A stretch of DNA of 64,000 nucleotides from Luteibacter jiangsuensis (lineage in GTDB: Bacteria; Pseudomonadota; Gammaproteobacteria; Xanthomonadales; Rhodanobacteraceae): NCBI RefSeq assembly GCF_030812295.1, contig NZ_JAUSSK010000002.1:581001-645000 (forward strand), read 5' to 3'. The notes beneath the pieces are model-generated. The model was not told the origin of the DNA. It did no database searches and worked only from the letters and a program-made list of their open reading frames with translations. A program made the position numbers and the translations under genes. This document shows positions 52,880 to 62,253 of this stretch, in pieces (positions within the stretch are counted from its first letter, which is position 1; each line of letters begins with the position of its first letter).

Positions 52880-53620
52880 TCACAGCAGGCCGCGCTCGGC
52901 CATGGAGACGGGTTCGCCCTGGCCGATGATCATGTGATCCAGCACGCGGATTTCCATCAGGCCGAGCGCATCCACCAGGGTCCGGGTGATGTCGCGATCG
53001 GCCCGGCTGGGCTCGGCGACGCCTGAAGGGTGGTTGTGGGCGAGGATGACGGCGCTGGCGTGGTGCCGGAGGCACGCGCGGACCACCTCGCGTGGGTAGA
53101 CGCTGGCGCCGTCGATGGTGCCGCGAAACAGTTGCTCGTAGGCGAGGACGCGGTGCCGGGTATCGAGGAACAGGCAGGCGAATACCTCGTATGGCAGGTG
53201 GCACAGCTTCGCCCGGAGGTACTGGGCGCTGTCGCGCGGGCTTTCCAGGCGGGGGAGGTCGACGAGCCCTTCGCCCAGGGCACGCCGCGCCAGTTCCAGC
53301 GTCGCCATCAGGCGCGCCCGCTTTACCGGGCCCACGCCGGCCACCGGCGCCACGTGGCCCGGATCGGCAAGCAGCTTGCCCAGACTGCCCGCCGAGGAAA
53401 GGAGGGCGCGACTGGTCGCCACGGCGTCGCAGCCCACGCTTCCGTTACCGAGCAGGACGGCGAGCAGTTCGGCGTCGGATAGCGCGGCGGCGCCATGGGT
53501 GAGCAGGCGCTCCCGGGGCCGGTCGTGGGACGCCCACTGGCGAATGGGCTGGGGCCGGAAGGCCACGGGTGCCATCGAGGCATCTCGGACGGCGGAGGGG
53601 CGATCGGGCCCGTGCTTCAT
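52880..53620 (-). CDS. radC: RadC-family JAB-domain protein
   Basis: 246 residues from the ATG at 53620. N-terminal helix-hairpin-helix region (LLADPGHVAPVAGVGPVKRARLMATLELARR), then the JAMM/JAB metalloprotease core: VFACLFLDTRHRVL, the HxHPSG motif in VILAHNHPSGVAEPSRAD (metal ligands His, His, Asp) and LDHMIIGQG. Once thought to be a repair protein; its function remains unclear. It stands opposite coaBC, a conserved gene order. Confidence 0.9.
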   Translation of the reverse strand: MKHGPDRPSAVRDASMAPVAFRPQPIRQWASHDRPRERLLTHGAAALSDAELLAVLLGNGSVGCDAVATSRALLSSAGSLGKLLADPGHVAPVAGVGPVKRARLMATLELARRALGEGLVDLPRLESPRDSAQYLRAKLCHLPYEVFACLFLDTRHRVLAYEQLFRGTIDGASVYPREVVRACLRHHASAVILAHNHPSGVAEPSRADRDITRTLVDALGLMEIRVLDHMIIGQGEPVSMAERGLL

Positions 53621-53778
53621 CGGTTTACCTTGATGTCTTGCCGACAGAGTCGCGGCGCGACCTACAACATAGAGTTGCGACGGGTGCATGACGATAGAAC
53701 GATTCTGAAAAATCGTGCGCCGGTCATGCGATGGAAATCCGTTAAGCTAACGTGCCTTCCGAACAGCGTCGTTTCGTC

Positions 53779-54990
53779 ATGACTCTTCGCCAGCGTCGCA
53801 TCCTGATTGGCGTTACCGGGGGTATCGCCGCCTACAAGGTCTGCGAACTCGTGCGCCGGCTGCGCGACCTCGAGGCGGAAGTGCGCGTGGTGATGACCGA
53901 GGGCGCCACGCACTTCGTCACGCCCACCACCTTCCAGGCGCTATCGGGGCAGCCCGTGCGGGTGAGCCTGTGGGACGAGCAGGGCGAAGCCGCCATGGGC
54001 CACATCGAACTGGCCCGTTGGGCCGAGCGCGTACTGATCGCGCCTGCCAGCGCCGACACCCTGGCACGGCTCGCGCACGGTTTCGCCGACGACCTCCTTT
54101 CCACCGTGGTCCTTGCCACGGCGGCGCCGGTCTATGTTGCCCCGGCGATGAACCAACAGATGTGGGCCAGCCTGGCCGTGCAGGCGAATGTGGGCACGCT
54201 GCGCGTGCGCGGCGTGGGCGTGCTCGGACCGGCGGATGGCGACCAGGCCTGCGGCGATATCGGCTCCGGGCGGATGCTGGAACCGCACGAGTTGCGCGAC
54301 ATCCTGGTGGCCTCGTTCGGCGAGCAGCCGCTTCGCGGGCGCACGGTGGTGGTCAGCGCGGGGCCGACCTACGAGGACATCGATCCGGTGCGCTTTATCG
54401 GCAATCGCAGCTCCGGTCGCATGGGTTTTGCCGTGGCGGCCGCCGCGCGCGACGCCGGCGCGGAGGTCACCCTCGTGGCAGGCCCCGTCTCCCTGCCCAC
54501 GCCGCACGGCGTACGCCGTATCGATGTGCGCAGCGCCCGGCAGATGCACGAGGCGGTGCTCGCGGAGGCATCCGCCGCGGACATCTACATCGGCGCCGCC
54601 GCGGTCGGCGACTACCGCCCGCTCGAAGCGGCGGCCCACAAATTGAAGAAAGCCGACGGCGCGCCATTGCGGCTCGAACTCACCGAAAACCCCGACATCA
54701 TCGCGGCACTGGCGGCCCGGGCGAAGCGTCCTTTCCTGGTCGGCTTCGCGGCGGAAACCAGCGCGCTTGCCGCGTATGCCCAGGAAAAACTCCGGCGCAA
54801 GGGCATCGACATGATCGCGGCCAATGAGGTGGGCGGCGGCAAGGGTTTCGAAGTGGCCGACAACGCCCTGCATGTCTACTGGCGCGATGGCGACGACACC
54901 TTGCCCGAGATGCCCAAGACCGAACTGGCCCGCCGCCTGGTCGCGCGTATCGCGGAACGATTCCTCTCCGGCTCCGGAACCACTCCTTGA
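53779..54990 (+). CDS. coaBC: bifunctional phosphopantothenoylcysteine decarboxylase / phosphopantothenate-cysteine ligase
   Basis: 403 residues. CoaC half (about 1-185): [18 protein letters not shown] (FMN loop), active-site His in [21 protein letters not shown], and catalytic Cys in [14 protein letters not shown]. CoaB half (about 190-403): [27 protein letters not shown] (nucleotide loop), [12 protein letters not shown] and NEVGGGKGF. It runs two steps of coenzyme A synthesis. The dut start overlaps its stop. Confidence 0.95.
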   Translation: MTLRQRRILIGVTGGIAAYKVCELVRRLRDLEAEVRVVMTEGATHFVTPTTFQALSGQPVRVSLWDEQGEAAMGHIELARWAERVLIAPASADTLARLAHGFADDLLSTVVLATAAPVYVAPAMNQQMWASLAVQANVGTLRVRGVGVLGPADGDQACGDIGSGRMLEPHELRDILVASFGEQPLRGRTVVVSAGPTYEDIDPVRFIGNRSSGRMGFAVAAAARDAGAEVTLVAGPVSLPTPHGVRRIDVRSARQMHEAVLAEASAADIYIGAAAVGDYRPLEAAAHKLKKADGAPLRLELTENPDIIAALAARAKRPFLVGFAAETSALAAYAQEKLRRKGIDMIAANEVGGGKGFEVADNALHVYWRDGDDTLPEMPKTELARRLVARIAERFLSGSGTTP

Positions 54991-55442
54991 TCGACATCGA
55001 ACTGAAGATCCTCGACGCCCGCCTGGGCGACTCCATTCCCCTGCCCGAGCCCGCCACCCTGGGTAGCGCCGGCATGGACCTGCGCGCGGCGGTGGAGGCA
55101 CCAGTGACGCTGGCGCCGGGCGAAAGCCTGCTGGTGCCGACGGGCATGGCCATTCACATCGGCGATCCGGCGTGGTGTGCCCTGATCGTTCCGCGTTCGG
55201 GGCTCGGGCACAAGCAAGGCCTGGTGATGGGCAACCTGGTAGGCGTGATCGACGCCGACTACCAGGGACCGCTGATGATTTCCTGCTGGAACCGCGGGAT
55301 CGCGACCCTTACCATCGCGCCAGGCGACCGGATTGCGCAATTGTTGCTGGTGCCGGTGGGACGGGCGCGCTTGCGCGTCGTCGACGGATTCACCCCCTCG
55401 CAGCGGGGCGAGGGAGGATTCGGTTCCACCGGTATCGGTTGA
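54987..55442 (+). CDS. dut: dUTP diphosphatase (trimeric dUTPase)
   Basis: 151 residues from a TTG start overlapping the coaBC stop (54987-54990). All five dUTPase motifs are present: [34 protein letters not shown] (catalytic Asp), [10 protein letters not shown], and the C-terminal arm [10 protein letters not shown]. It removes dUTP to protect DNA from uracil. The conserved coaBC-dut-algC order supports the call. Confidence 0.96.
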   Translation: MIDIELKILDARLGDSIPLPEPATLGSAGMDLRAAVEAPVTLAPGESLLVPTGMAIHIGDPAWCALIVPRSGLGHKQGLVMGNLVGVIDADYQGPLMISCWNRGIATLTIAPGDRIAQLLLVPVGRARLRVVDGFTPSQRGEGGFGSTGIG

Positions 55443-55468
55443 TCGGCCGAGACGACACAAGGGGCACC

Positions 55469-57802
55469 ATGGCTCGGAAAGAGGGAGGGGCGGGGCTTGC
55501 GCTCCGGATCGATCTGCGACGTCTGCTGCCCCTGGTGGGTGCGACGATACTGCTGGTCGCCGGCGCGTTCTCCGCGTGGCAGGCCTGGTTGATCGCCGAC
55601 GAGGGCGATGCGGCAGAGCGGACGCGGGCGGCGCAGCGGCAAACGGTCAAGGCGCTCGACGAGCTGATCGCCGGCAAGCGCCAGCAGGTACAGCGCGCGC
55701 TCGCCGCAAGCGGCCTCGCCGGGACGACCGACGATCGCGTGGCGGTGGCCGAACGGCTGCGCGCGCAACTGAAGGGTGTGCATGCGGTCGAGGTGTACAG
55801 CGGTGGCCTGGACGAGGTCGTGCGCGCCAACTACCGCGAATTCGGCTATGCCAAGGCCGCTCAGCTGATGGCCGCGCTGGGGGCCAGCGAGATACCGCCC
55901 GCATCCACTTCGCTGCACGGCAACGAGCGCCGGTTGACCATGGTGGAGCCCGTGGCCGCCGACGGCGGCGTGCGCGCGTGGATCTGGCTCGAGTATCCCT
56001 TCGACGACGTCGCGGCGCGGTTCGAGGCCGCCTCGCCGGGAGCGGGGCGTATCGAATTGCGCCAGGGCGACGGGCACGACAGCTTGTCGCTGCTCTCGCA
56101 CGGCTCGCGTTCCGCCGAGTTGGAGGCCGAAGGGCAACGCGTGGCGGGTACCTCGCTGTATGTGTTCGCCGCGATGCCGCGTGCCTTCATCGTCATTCCC
56201 CACTCCGAGGCGCTCGCTGCGCTGCTGGCCCTGGTCGGGTTCGGGGGTGGCGCCGCCCTTCTATGGGCCCTGCGCCGGCGACCGGTCGTGGCCGAGGAAC
56301 CCGAGCCGGAGGAGCCCGTGCTCGTGGCCGACGTGGTACGCAAGCCGCGCTTGCCACCGGCGCCGTCGACCGCGACCGCGCTGCCACGTCCCGTGGTGAG
56401 TGCCAGTGCCCCGGAGGAGGTGGATGCCTCCATCTTCCGCGCCTACGACATCCGTGGCGTCGCCGGTGGCGCGTTGACCCCCGGCGTGGCCCACCGCATC
56501 GGCCAGGCGATCGGCGCGTTGATGGCCGAGCGCGACCTGCGCGAGATCGTGGTCGGCAGGGACGGCAGGCTGTCGGGGCCGGAACTCGCGGGTGCCTTGT
56601 CGGACGGACTGCGCGCGGCCGGTATCGACGTCATCGACCTGGGCATGGTGCCGACCCCCCTGGTCTATTTCGCCGCCTACCATTTCGGCACGGGCTGCGG
56701 CGTGTCCGTGACCGGCAGCCACAACCCTCCCGATCACAACGGATTCAAGATCGTGATCGGCGGCGAGACGCTCGCCGAGGATGCCATCGCCGACCTGCAC
56801 CGGCGCATCGTGGAGAACCGCCTGCCGTCGGACGGCGTCGGAACCTGGCGCGAGCAACCGGTGGTGGAGGCCTACGTTTCGCGTATCGCAGGCGATGTGG
56901 CCGCCGAGCGCCGGCTCAAGGTCGTGGTGGATGCCGGGAATGGCGTGGCCGGGCTCGTGGCGCCCCGGGTCCTGGAGGACATCGGCTGCGAGGTGATTCC
57001 CTTGTACTGCGATGTCGACGGCCGCTTCCCGAATCACCATCCCGACCCATCCGATCCCCGCAATCTCGGCGACCTGATCGCCGCGGTGCATACCGTGGGC
57101 GCCGATCTCGGCGTCGCCTTCGATGGCGACGGCGACCGGCTCGGCGTGGTGACCCAGACTGGCGAAATCATCTACCCCGACCGGTTGCTCATGTTGTTCG
57201 CCCAGGATGTGCTGGCGCGAAACCCGGGTGCCACGGTGATCTACGACGTGAAATGCACCGGGCATCTTCGCCCCGTGATCCAGGAAGCCGCGGGCGTGCC
57301 GCTGATGTGGCGCACGGGCCATTCGCTGATCAAGGCGAAGATGCGCGAGACCGGCGCGGCGCTGGCCGGTGAGATGAGTGGTCACTTCTTCTTCGCCGAC
57401 AACAACCGCTGGTATGGCTTCGACGACGGCATCTATGCGGCGGCACGCTTGCTCGAGATCGTCGCGGGTGATCTGGAGGAGCGCAGCGTCGCCGAACTCT
57501 TCGACAGCCTGCCCAAGAGCGTGTCCACGCCGGAGCTGAAGCTGTCGATGGAGGAGGGTGCGCCGTTCCGCTTCATGGAGGCTTTCCGCGCCTCCGCGAC
57601 CTTCGACGACGCCCGCGTGACGACGATCGACGGCATCCGCGTGGATTGGCCCGATGGCTGGGGCCTCGTGCGGGCGTCCAACACGACACCCGCGCTGGTC
57701 TTCCGCTTCGATGCCGATAACGGCAAGGCGCTGGAGCGCATCAAGCAGGTCTTCCGCCTGCGCCTGCTGGCGGTGGACCGGAGCCTGGCCCTGCCGTTCT
57801 GA
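55469..57802 (+). CDS. algC: phosphomannomutase/phosphoglucomutase with long membrane N-terminal extension (AlgC/XanA type)
   Basis: 777 residues. The first ~320 are an extra module: a membrane helix (LPLVGATILLVAGAFSAWQAW), a periplasmic sensor-like domain, a second membrane segment (ALAALLALVGFGGGAALLWAL), then a Pro-rich linker. Residues about 323-777 are the alpha-D-phosphohexomutase: FRAYDIRGVAGG, active Ser in VSVTGSHNPPDHNG, metal loop DGDGDRLG, sugar loop GEMSGHFFF and phosphate loop RASNTTPALVFRF. It interconverts hexose-6-P and hexose-1-P for xanthan-type polysaccharide and LPS. The membrane half may tether or sense. Confidence 0.93.
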   Translation: MARKEGGAGLALRIDLRRLLPLVGATILLVAGAFSAWQAWLIADEGDAAERTRAAQRQTVKALDELIAGKRQQVQRALAASGLAGTTDDRVAVAERLRAQLKGVHAVEVYSGGLDEVVRANYREFGYAKAAQLMAALGASEIPPASTSLHGNERRLTMVEPVAADGGVRAWIWLEYPFDDVAARFEAASPGAGRIELRQGDGHDSLSLLSHGSRSAELEAEGQRVAGTSLYVFAAMPRAFIVIPHSEALAALLALVGFGGGAALLWALRRRPVVAEEPEPEEPVLVADVVRKPRLPPAPSTATALPRPVVSASAPEEVDASIFRAYDIRGVAGGALTPGVAHRIGQAIGALMAERDLREIVVGRDGRLSGPELAGALSDGLRAAGIDVIDLGMVPTPLVYFAAYHFGTGCGVSVTGSHNPPDHNGFKIVIGGETLAEDAIADLHRRIVENRLPSDGVGTWREQPVVEAYVSRIAGDVAAERRLKVVVDAGNGVAGLVAPRVLEDIGCEVIPLYCDVDGRFPNHHPDPSDPRNLGDLIAAVHTVGADLGVAFDGDGDRLGVVTQTGEIIYPDRLLMLFAQDVLARNPGATVIYDVKCTGHLRPVIQEAAGVPLMWRTGHSLIKAKMRETGAALAGEMSGHFFFADNNRWYGFDDGIYAAARLLEIVAGDLEERSVAELFDSLPKSVSTPELKLSMEEGAPFRFMEAFRASATFDDARVTTIDGIRVDWPDGWGLVRASNTTPALVFRFDADNGKALERIKQVFRLRLLAVDRSLALPF

Positions 57803-57815
57803 GGTGGGGCCGCTG

Positions 57816-58472
57816 TCAGCGGCCGCCGTTCGCGGTGTCCGCTGCCTTCAGTTCGCGATAGTGGCGAAGCTGCGCTTCCATGTTCGCCTTGGCGGCATCC
57901 TTGGCCGCCTGCTGGCGCTGTAGCGTCGCCCGGAGGGAAGCCACCGTGTTGCGCTGCTCTGCGATGCGATCGCCGAGGTACTTCGGCACCGGCTGCTTGG
58001 CCCGCTCGAGGTCACCCGCGCGATTGAGCAGGTCGGCCAGGGCCTTCTCCTGACCCTGCAGGTTCAATCGCGTGGTGCGCGCGGCCTGTTCGAAGTTGTC
58101 GACCTCGGCGCTTTTCGCGGCGGCGAACGCGGCTTCGTCCGGGTATGCGTTCAGCATCTGCGCATCTTCACGCTGCCGCTGCTGCTGCGCCTGTTGGGCC
58201 GCCGCCTGCGCGTCGGCGACCTTGCGGGCCGCCGCGCGTTCGTCCGCCGTGAGCTGGCGGTCGACGTGGCGCACGACCATGCCCTGGCTGTTCACCACGT
58301 CGTATCCGGCCTTCATCGCGTCGGACGTGAGGCTGTCGCTGAAGTACGACTGCCCGGAGGCGTCCTTCCAGCGATAGCGGTAGGCGTTGTTGTTGGCGGT
58401 GTTCTTCTGGGCGAAAGCGGCCGCGCCGATGCACAGTGCCGCCCCCGCCAGGATGTAACGCGCTGCTCGCAT
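57816..58472 (-). CDS. DUF4124-domain secreted protein
   Basis: 218 residues, signal peptide to about 21, ATG at 58472. The N-terminal DUF4124-like strand pair is YRYRWKDASGQSYFSDSL with the typical W/Y-x-D-x-x-G-x-x-x-Y-S/T-D pattern. Then a Gln/Ala/Arg-rich coiled-coil region (about 75-215: AQQAQQQRQREDAQM, LRATLQRQQAAKDAA). A periplasmic protein common in Xanthomonadales, role unknown. Convergent with algC, 13 bp apart. Confidence 0.82.
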   Translation of the reverse strand: MRAARYILAGAALCIGAAAFAQKNTANNNAYRYRWKDASGQSYFSDSLTSDAMKAGYDVVNSQGMVVRHVDRQLTADERAAARKVADAQAAAQQAQQQRQREDAQMLNAYPDEAAFAAAKSAEVDNFEQAARTTRLNLQGQEKALADLLNRAGDLERAKQPVPKYLGDRIAEQRNTVASLRATLQRQQAAKDAAKANMEAQLRHYRELKAADTANGGR

Positions 58473-58571
58473 GGTTTCCCCTCCTGTGCGCGGAGTATAG
58501 CCAGCGGGCGGCCACAGGTTGTGTGAGGCCGGCACGTCGCGTGGATCGCGTGACGCAGTCGCCGTTTCAGG

Positions 58572-59219
58572 TCACGCCTTCACGCCGTAGCGTTCCCGAT
58601 AAGCGAGCAGTCGGCCATGTTCCGCCGCCAGCTCCGGCCGCTCGCCGGCGTAGGTGAGGACATCGGTCAACGTGGCGATGGCGATGACGGGGATGCCGAA
58701 CTGCGCCGCGACTTCCTGCGCCGCCGAGCGTTCGCCCTGGCCGCGCTCCTGCCGGTCGAGCGCGATGAGCACGCCGGCCGGCTCGGCGTCCTGGGACCGG
58801 ATCAGTTCCAGCGACTCGCGCACGGCCGTGCCGGCGGTCATCACGTCGTCGACGATCAGCACGCGTCCCCGCAAGGGGGCGCCGACCAGCGTGCCGCCTT
58901 CGCCGTGGCCCTTGGCTTCCTTGCGGTTGTAAGCCCATGGCACGTCGCGGTCCTGCGTATCGGCCAGGGCGATCGCGGTGGCGGCGGCCAGGGCGATGCC
59001 CTTGTAGGCCGGGCCGAAGAGCATGTCGAAGGGCACGCCCGAACGCATGGCGGCCGCGGCATAGGCGCGGCCGAGGCGGGCGAGCGCGGCGCCGCTGTCG
59101 ATCCGGCCCATGTTGAAGAAGTAGGGGCTGCTGCGGCCGGATTTCAGCGTGAAGTCGCCGAAGCGGAGCACATCGCGGGCGAGGGTGAGTTCAATGAATT
59201 CGCGCTGGTAGTCGTGCAC
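58572..59219 (-). CDS. pyrE: orotate phosphoribosyltransferase
   Basis: 215 residues. PRPP motif [17 protein letters not shown] (about 121-137), orotate region [36 protein letters not shown] and the flexible loop [17 protein letters not shown]. It converts orotate to OMP in pyrimidine synthesis. Located beside the xth gene, a common order in this class. Its upstream GNAT neighbour starts 9 bp before. Confidence 0.95.
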   Translation of the reverse strand: MHDYQREFIELTLARDVLRFGDFTLKSGRSSPYFFNMGRIDSGAALARLGRAYAAAAMRSGVPFDMLFGPAYKGIALAAATAIALADTQDRDVPWAYNRKEAKGHGEGGTLVGAPLRGRVLIVDDVMTAGTAVRESLELIRSQDAEPAGVLIALDRQERGQGERSAAQEVAAQFGIPVIAIATLTDVLTYAGERPELAAEHGRLLAYRERYGVKA

Positions 59220-59228
59220 GGGAATCTC

Positions 59229-59729
59229 TCAATCGATCGAAGGGCCAAGCGGATACCACAACACGTACTGCGGTCCCGCGCTGCCGCCATGGTACAACCC
59301 GCCGCTGTCGCGATAGCCGGCGCGTCGGTAGGCACGCAGCGCCGCCTCGTTGCGCACGTTCACGGTGAGGAGGATCCGCTCGCGATCCGGATGGCGCCCG
59401 GCGACGTATGCGTGGATTGCTTCAAGGGCGGCGCGGCCGAGGCCCTGGCCCTGCCGCGAGGCATCGATGAGGAAGCTGCGCAGTGCTACCGCTCCGGGGG
59501 CCAGTGGATGATCCGCCAGTGCGGAGGCTCGCCGATCGATGCGCACGTAGCCGACCACCGCATCGCCGTGGAGCAAGGCGAGCGCCTCGCTGCCGGGGCA
59601 CACCGCCACGTCGGCGAGCGAGTCGCGGGTGTAGCCGACGAACGGCCGCTGATCGGGGTGGACGTCCAGCGCGAGCACGGCGGCACGCAGGGTTTCGTCG
59701 ACGGAAAGGACGCGAATGGGTGGATTCAT
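59229..59729 (-). CDS. GNAT-family N-acetyltransferase
   Basis: 166 residues. Acyl-CoA motif in LIDASRQGQGLGRAALEAI (RQGQGLG, about 91-97), and a C-terminal NVRNEAALRAYRRAGYRDSGGLYHGG. The N-terminal half is less typical. Same strand as pyrE, 9 bp upstream, so they are probably co-transcribed. The substrate is unknown. Confidence 0.85.
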   Translation of the reverse strand: MNPPIRVLSVDETLRAAVLALDVHPDQRPFVGYTRDSLADVAVCPGSEALALLHGDAVVGYVRIDRRASALADHPLAPGAVALRSFLIDASRQGQGLGRAALEAIHAYVAGRHPDRERILLTVNVRNEAALRAYRRAGYRDSGGLYHGGSAGPQYVLWYPLGPSID

Positions 59730-59774
59730 AGGAGGTTATGATGCACGGATTGCCGAACACCCGATCAAGGTCCC

Positions 59775-60545
59775 ATGCGCATTATTTCGCTGAACGCCAA
59801 CGGTATCCGCTCCGCCGCCACCAAGGGCGTATTCGAGTGGCTACGCAAACAGGACGCCGATGTCGTCTGCCTGCAGGAGACCAAGGCGCAGGAATCGCAG
59901 CTCACCGATCCGATGTTCCGTCCGGACGGCCACCATTGCTTTTACCACGATGCCCGCAGCAAGAAGGGGTACAGCGGCGTGGCGATCTACTCCCGGCGTG
60001 AGCCGGACGAGGTGCGCGTTTCGCTGGGCAGGGAAGACTTCGATTGCGAGGGGCGCTACATCGAGGCCCGCTACGGAAACCTCAGCGTGGTCTCGTTCTA
60101 CATCCCCTCCGGGTCCTCCGGTGACGAACGCCAGCAGTACAAGTTCCGGATCATGGAGTGGCTGACGCCGATCCTGCGTGAGTGGGCCGCGAGCGGGCGC
60201 GATTACGTGCTGTGTGGCGACTGGAACATCGTGCATACCAAGAACGACATCAAGAACTGGACGTCCAACCAGAAGAATTCGGGCTGCTTGCCCGAGGAGC
60301 GCGCCTGGCTCGACCTGCTGTTCAAGGAGATCGGCTGGGTGGACAGCTTCCGCGCCATCAAGCCCGACGCGGTGGAATACACCTGGTGGTCCAACCGCGG
60401 TCAGGCCCGCGCGAACAACGTGGGTTGGCGTATCGACTACCAGATCGTCACGCCGGGTCTGCGCGAGCGCCTGCGCGATTGCGCCATCTACCGTGACGAG
60501 CGCTTCTCCGACCATGCGCCCTACACCGTGGACTACGCGGAGTGA
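59775..60545 (+). CDS. xth: exodeoxyribonuclease III / AP endonuclease (Xth/Crc family)
   Basis: 256 residues of the exonuclease-endonuclease-phosphatase fold. Key residues: Asn in SLNANGIRSA, Glu in LQETKAQE, the Asp-x-Asn pair in CGDWNIVHT and the final Asp-His in SDHAPYTVDY. The family includes the catabolite regulator Crc, which lacks these; all the catalytic residues are kept here, so it should cut AP sites. Its stop overlaps the ampG-like start. Confidence 0.9.
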   Translation: MRIISLNANGIRSAATKGVFEWLRKQDADVVCLQETKAQESQLTDPMFRPDGHHCFYHDARSKKGYSGVAIYSRREPDEVRVSLGREDFDCEGRYIEARYGNLSVVSFYIPSGSSGDERQQYKFRIMEWLTPILREWAASGRDYVLCGDWNIVHTKNDIKNWTSNQKNSGCLPEERAWLDLLFKEIGWVDSFRAIKPDAVEYTWWSNRGQARANNVGWRIDYQIVTPGLRERLRDCAIYRDERFSDHAPYTVDYAE

Positions 60546-61846
60546 GCGAGGCGGCCGGGACCGGAGCGGTTCGCTACAAGGGGTTGCGTGGCATAGCCGC
60601 TGCGTTCGCCCAACCCGGGGCGGTGACCATGCTGTTCTTCGGTCTCGCGTCCGGCCTGCCTTTCCTGCTGGTCGGTAACACGCTGTCGGCATGGCTGAAG
60701 GAATCGGGCGTGGACTACGGTGCCATCGGCATCGCGAGCTACGTCACCTTCGCCTACAACTTCAAGTTCCTGTGGGCGCCGCTGGTGGACAAGTTCCGCC
60801 TGCCCTTGTTCGGCCGGCTCGGCCTGCGCCGCGGCTGGCTGATGTTCGCCCTGCTGCTGCTGGCGGCCGGCCTGCTCGGGATGGCGGCGATGCCGCCGGA
60901 CGTGTCGCTTCCACGCTTCATGGTCGTGACCGGCGTCGCCGCACTGGCGGGCGCGACGATCGACATCGTCGTGGACGCCTATCGCGTGGAGATCGCGCCA
61001 CAGGAGGCGCAGGGTGCCCTCGCGGCTACGTATACCCTCGGCTATCGCTTCGGCCTGATCGCGGGCGGTGCCGGCATCTTGTTGGTGGCGGACGCCTTCG
61101 GCTGGCAAGGCGGCTATGTCGCCATCTGTGCCCTGCTGGTCATTCCTTTCATCACGGTCCTGGTCGCACGCGAACCGGAGCACCGCGTGCGTGAGCGTGT
61201 GCCGTTGCGCGTGGCCGTGCAGGAGGGTTTCGTCGGGCCGTTCCGCGATTTCCTTTCCCGTTATGGCCTGGGCCTGGCGCTGGGGTTGCTGCTTTTCGTC
61301 GCGCTGTTCCGGCTTCCCGACCAGATGCTCGGGGTGATGGCGTATCCGTTCTATCTCGACGCGGGTTTCAGCAAGACGCAGATCGCGGAGGTGTCGAAGG
61401 TCTACGGGGTGATCGTGGGCATCGTCGGTGCCTTGCTGGGCGGTTGGGCCGTGACGCGCTTCGAGATGCGGCGGCTGTTGGTCGTCTCCGCTATCGGTGT
61501 TGCGCTTTCGAACATGCTCTACTTGATCATGGCGACCAATCCGGGTCAGACATGGGCCTTCGTGGCGACCCTTTCGGGCGATAACTTCGCGCAAGGTTTT
61601 GCGGGTCCGGTGCTGGTCGCCTTCATGTCAGGCCTGGTCAATCGCAGTTTCACCGCCACGCAGTACGCCTTGCTGAGCGCGCTGGCCAATCTTCCGGGCA
61701 AGCTGATCGGAGGGCTGTCGGGCTTCCTGGTAAAGGACTCCGGCTATGCGTCCCTGTTCGTGGTCAGCACCGTTTCCATCGTCCCGACCCTGCTCGTGCT
61801 CGCCCTCTTGTGGCGCCGCATGCCGCGTCCCGCCGAGGCGGGATAA
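60542..61846 (+). CDS. ampG: AmpG-family muropeptide MFS transporter
   Basis: 434 residues, 12-14 membrane helices, GTG start overlapping the xth stop. AmpG-like landmarks: FFGLASGLPFLLVGNTLSAWLKESGVD, SYVTFAYNFKFLWAPLVDKF, IDIVVDAYRVE and the late GPVLVAFMSGLVNRSFTATQYALLSALANLPGK. It imports anhydromuropeptides for recycling, and anmK nearby uses the product. Weakly GC-skewed but normal for the region. Confidence 0.9.
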   Translation: MSEAAGTGAVRYKGLRGIAAAFAQPGAVTMLFFGLASGLPFLLVGNTLSAWLKESGVDYGAIGIASYVTFAYNFKFLWAPLVDKFRLPLFGRLGLRRGWLMFALLLLAAGLLGMAAMPPDVSLPRFMVVTGVAALAGATIDIVVDAYRVEIAPQEAQGALAATYTLGYRFGLIAGGAGILLVADAFGWQGGYVAICALLVIPFITVLVAREPEHRVRERVPLRVAVQEGFVGPFRDFLSRYGLGLALGLLLFVALFRLPDQMLGVMAYPFYLDAGFSKTQIAEVSKVYGVIVGIVGALLGGWAVTRFEMRRLLVVSAIGVALSNMLYLIMATNPGQTWAFVATLSGDNFAQGFAGPVLVAFMSGLVNRSFTATQYALLSALANLPGKLIGGLSGFLVKDSGYASLFVVSTVSIVPTLLVLALLWRRMPRPAEAG

Positions 61847-61917
61847 GCCGGACGACCTATCTTCGCAAGCGATCAAAACTGTGTAATATCGCCGCCACAG
61901 GGGGCATGCGCGAGGAG

Positions 61918-62235
61918 ATGACGCACGTGCCGGATATCGTTGTAAGACACATCGACGAGCAGATGGCCGAGCGCATCAAAACGCTCGCGCGCGAACGACG
62001 CTGGTCGATCAATGAGGTGATCCTGCACGCGTTGCGCTATGGACTCGGCTTGAGTCCTGGCGACGTGTTCAACGAGCTATTGCTCGAGCCCGGCGACATC
62101 GCGCACCTGACCGGCGCGTGGGACGCGGAAGAGCAGGCGGCCTTCCAGGAAGCCCTTTCCGCACTGGCCCAGGCCTCGCCGTCGACCCTGGCCGATGCCG
62201 CCACGCGCCCGGTCAAGTCCACCGAGTCGTTCTAG
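61918..62235 (+). CDS. Arc-like ribbon-helix-helix DNA-binding protein
   Basis: 105 residues. A short strand (DIVVRHIDEQ) and two helices (AERIKTLARERRWSINEVILHALRYGLGL, about 18-48) form an Arc/MetJ-type RHH. The C-terminal half is acidic then Ala/Ser-rich. Start uncertain: ATG 61918, ATG 61906, or GTG 61927 with GAGGAG 9 bp upstream. Probable transcription factor, possibly controlling ampG/anmK. No toxin partner is visible. Confidence 0.75.
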   Translation: MTHVPDIVVRHIDEQMAERIKTLARERRWSINEVILHALRYGLGLSPGDVFNELLLEPGDIAHLTGAWDAEEQAAFQEALSALAQASPSTLADAATRPVKSTESF

Positions 62236-62253
62236 CACCAACAAGACGGTTGG

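Noticed and set aside
60542..60692. Minus-strand frame 60533-61594 opposite ampG
   Set aside because: Hydrophilic His/Arg/Gln-rich antisense product; the plus strand has the 12-helix transporter.
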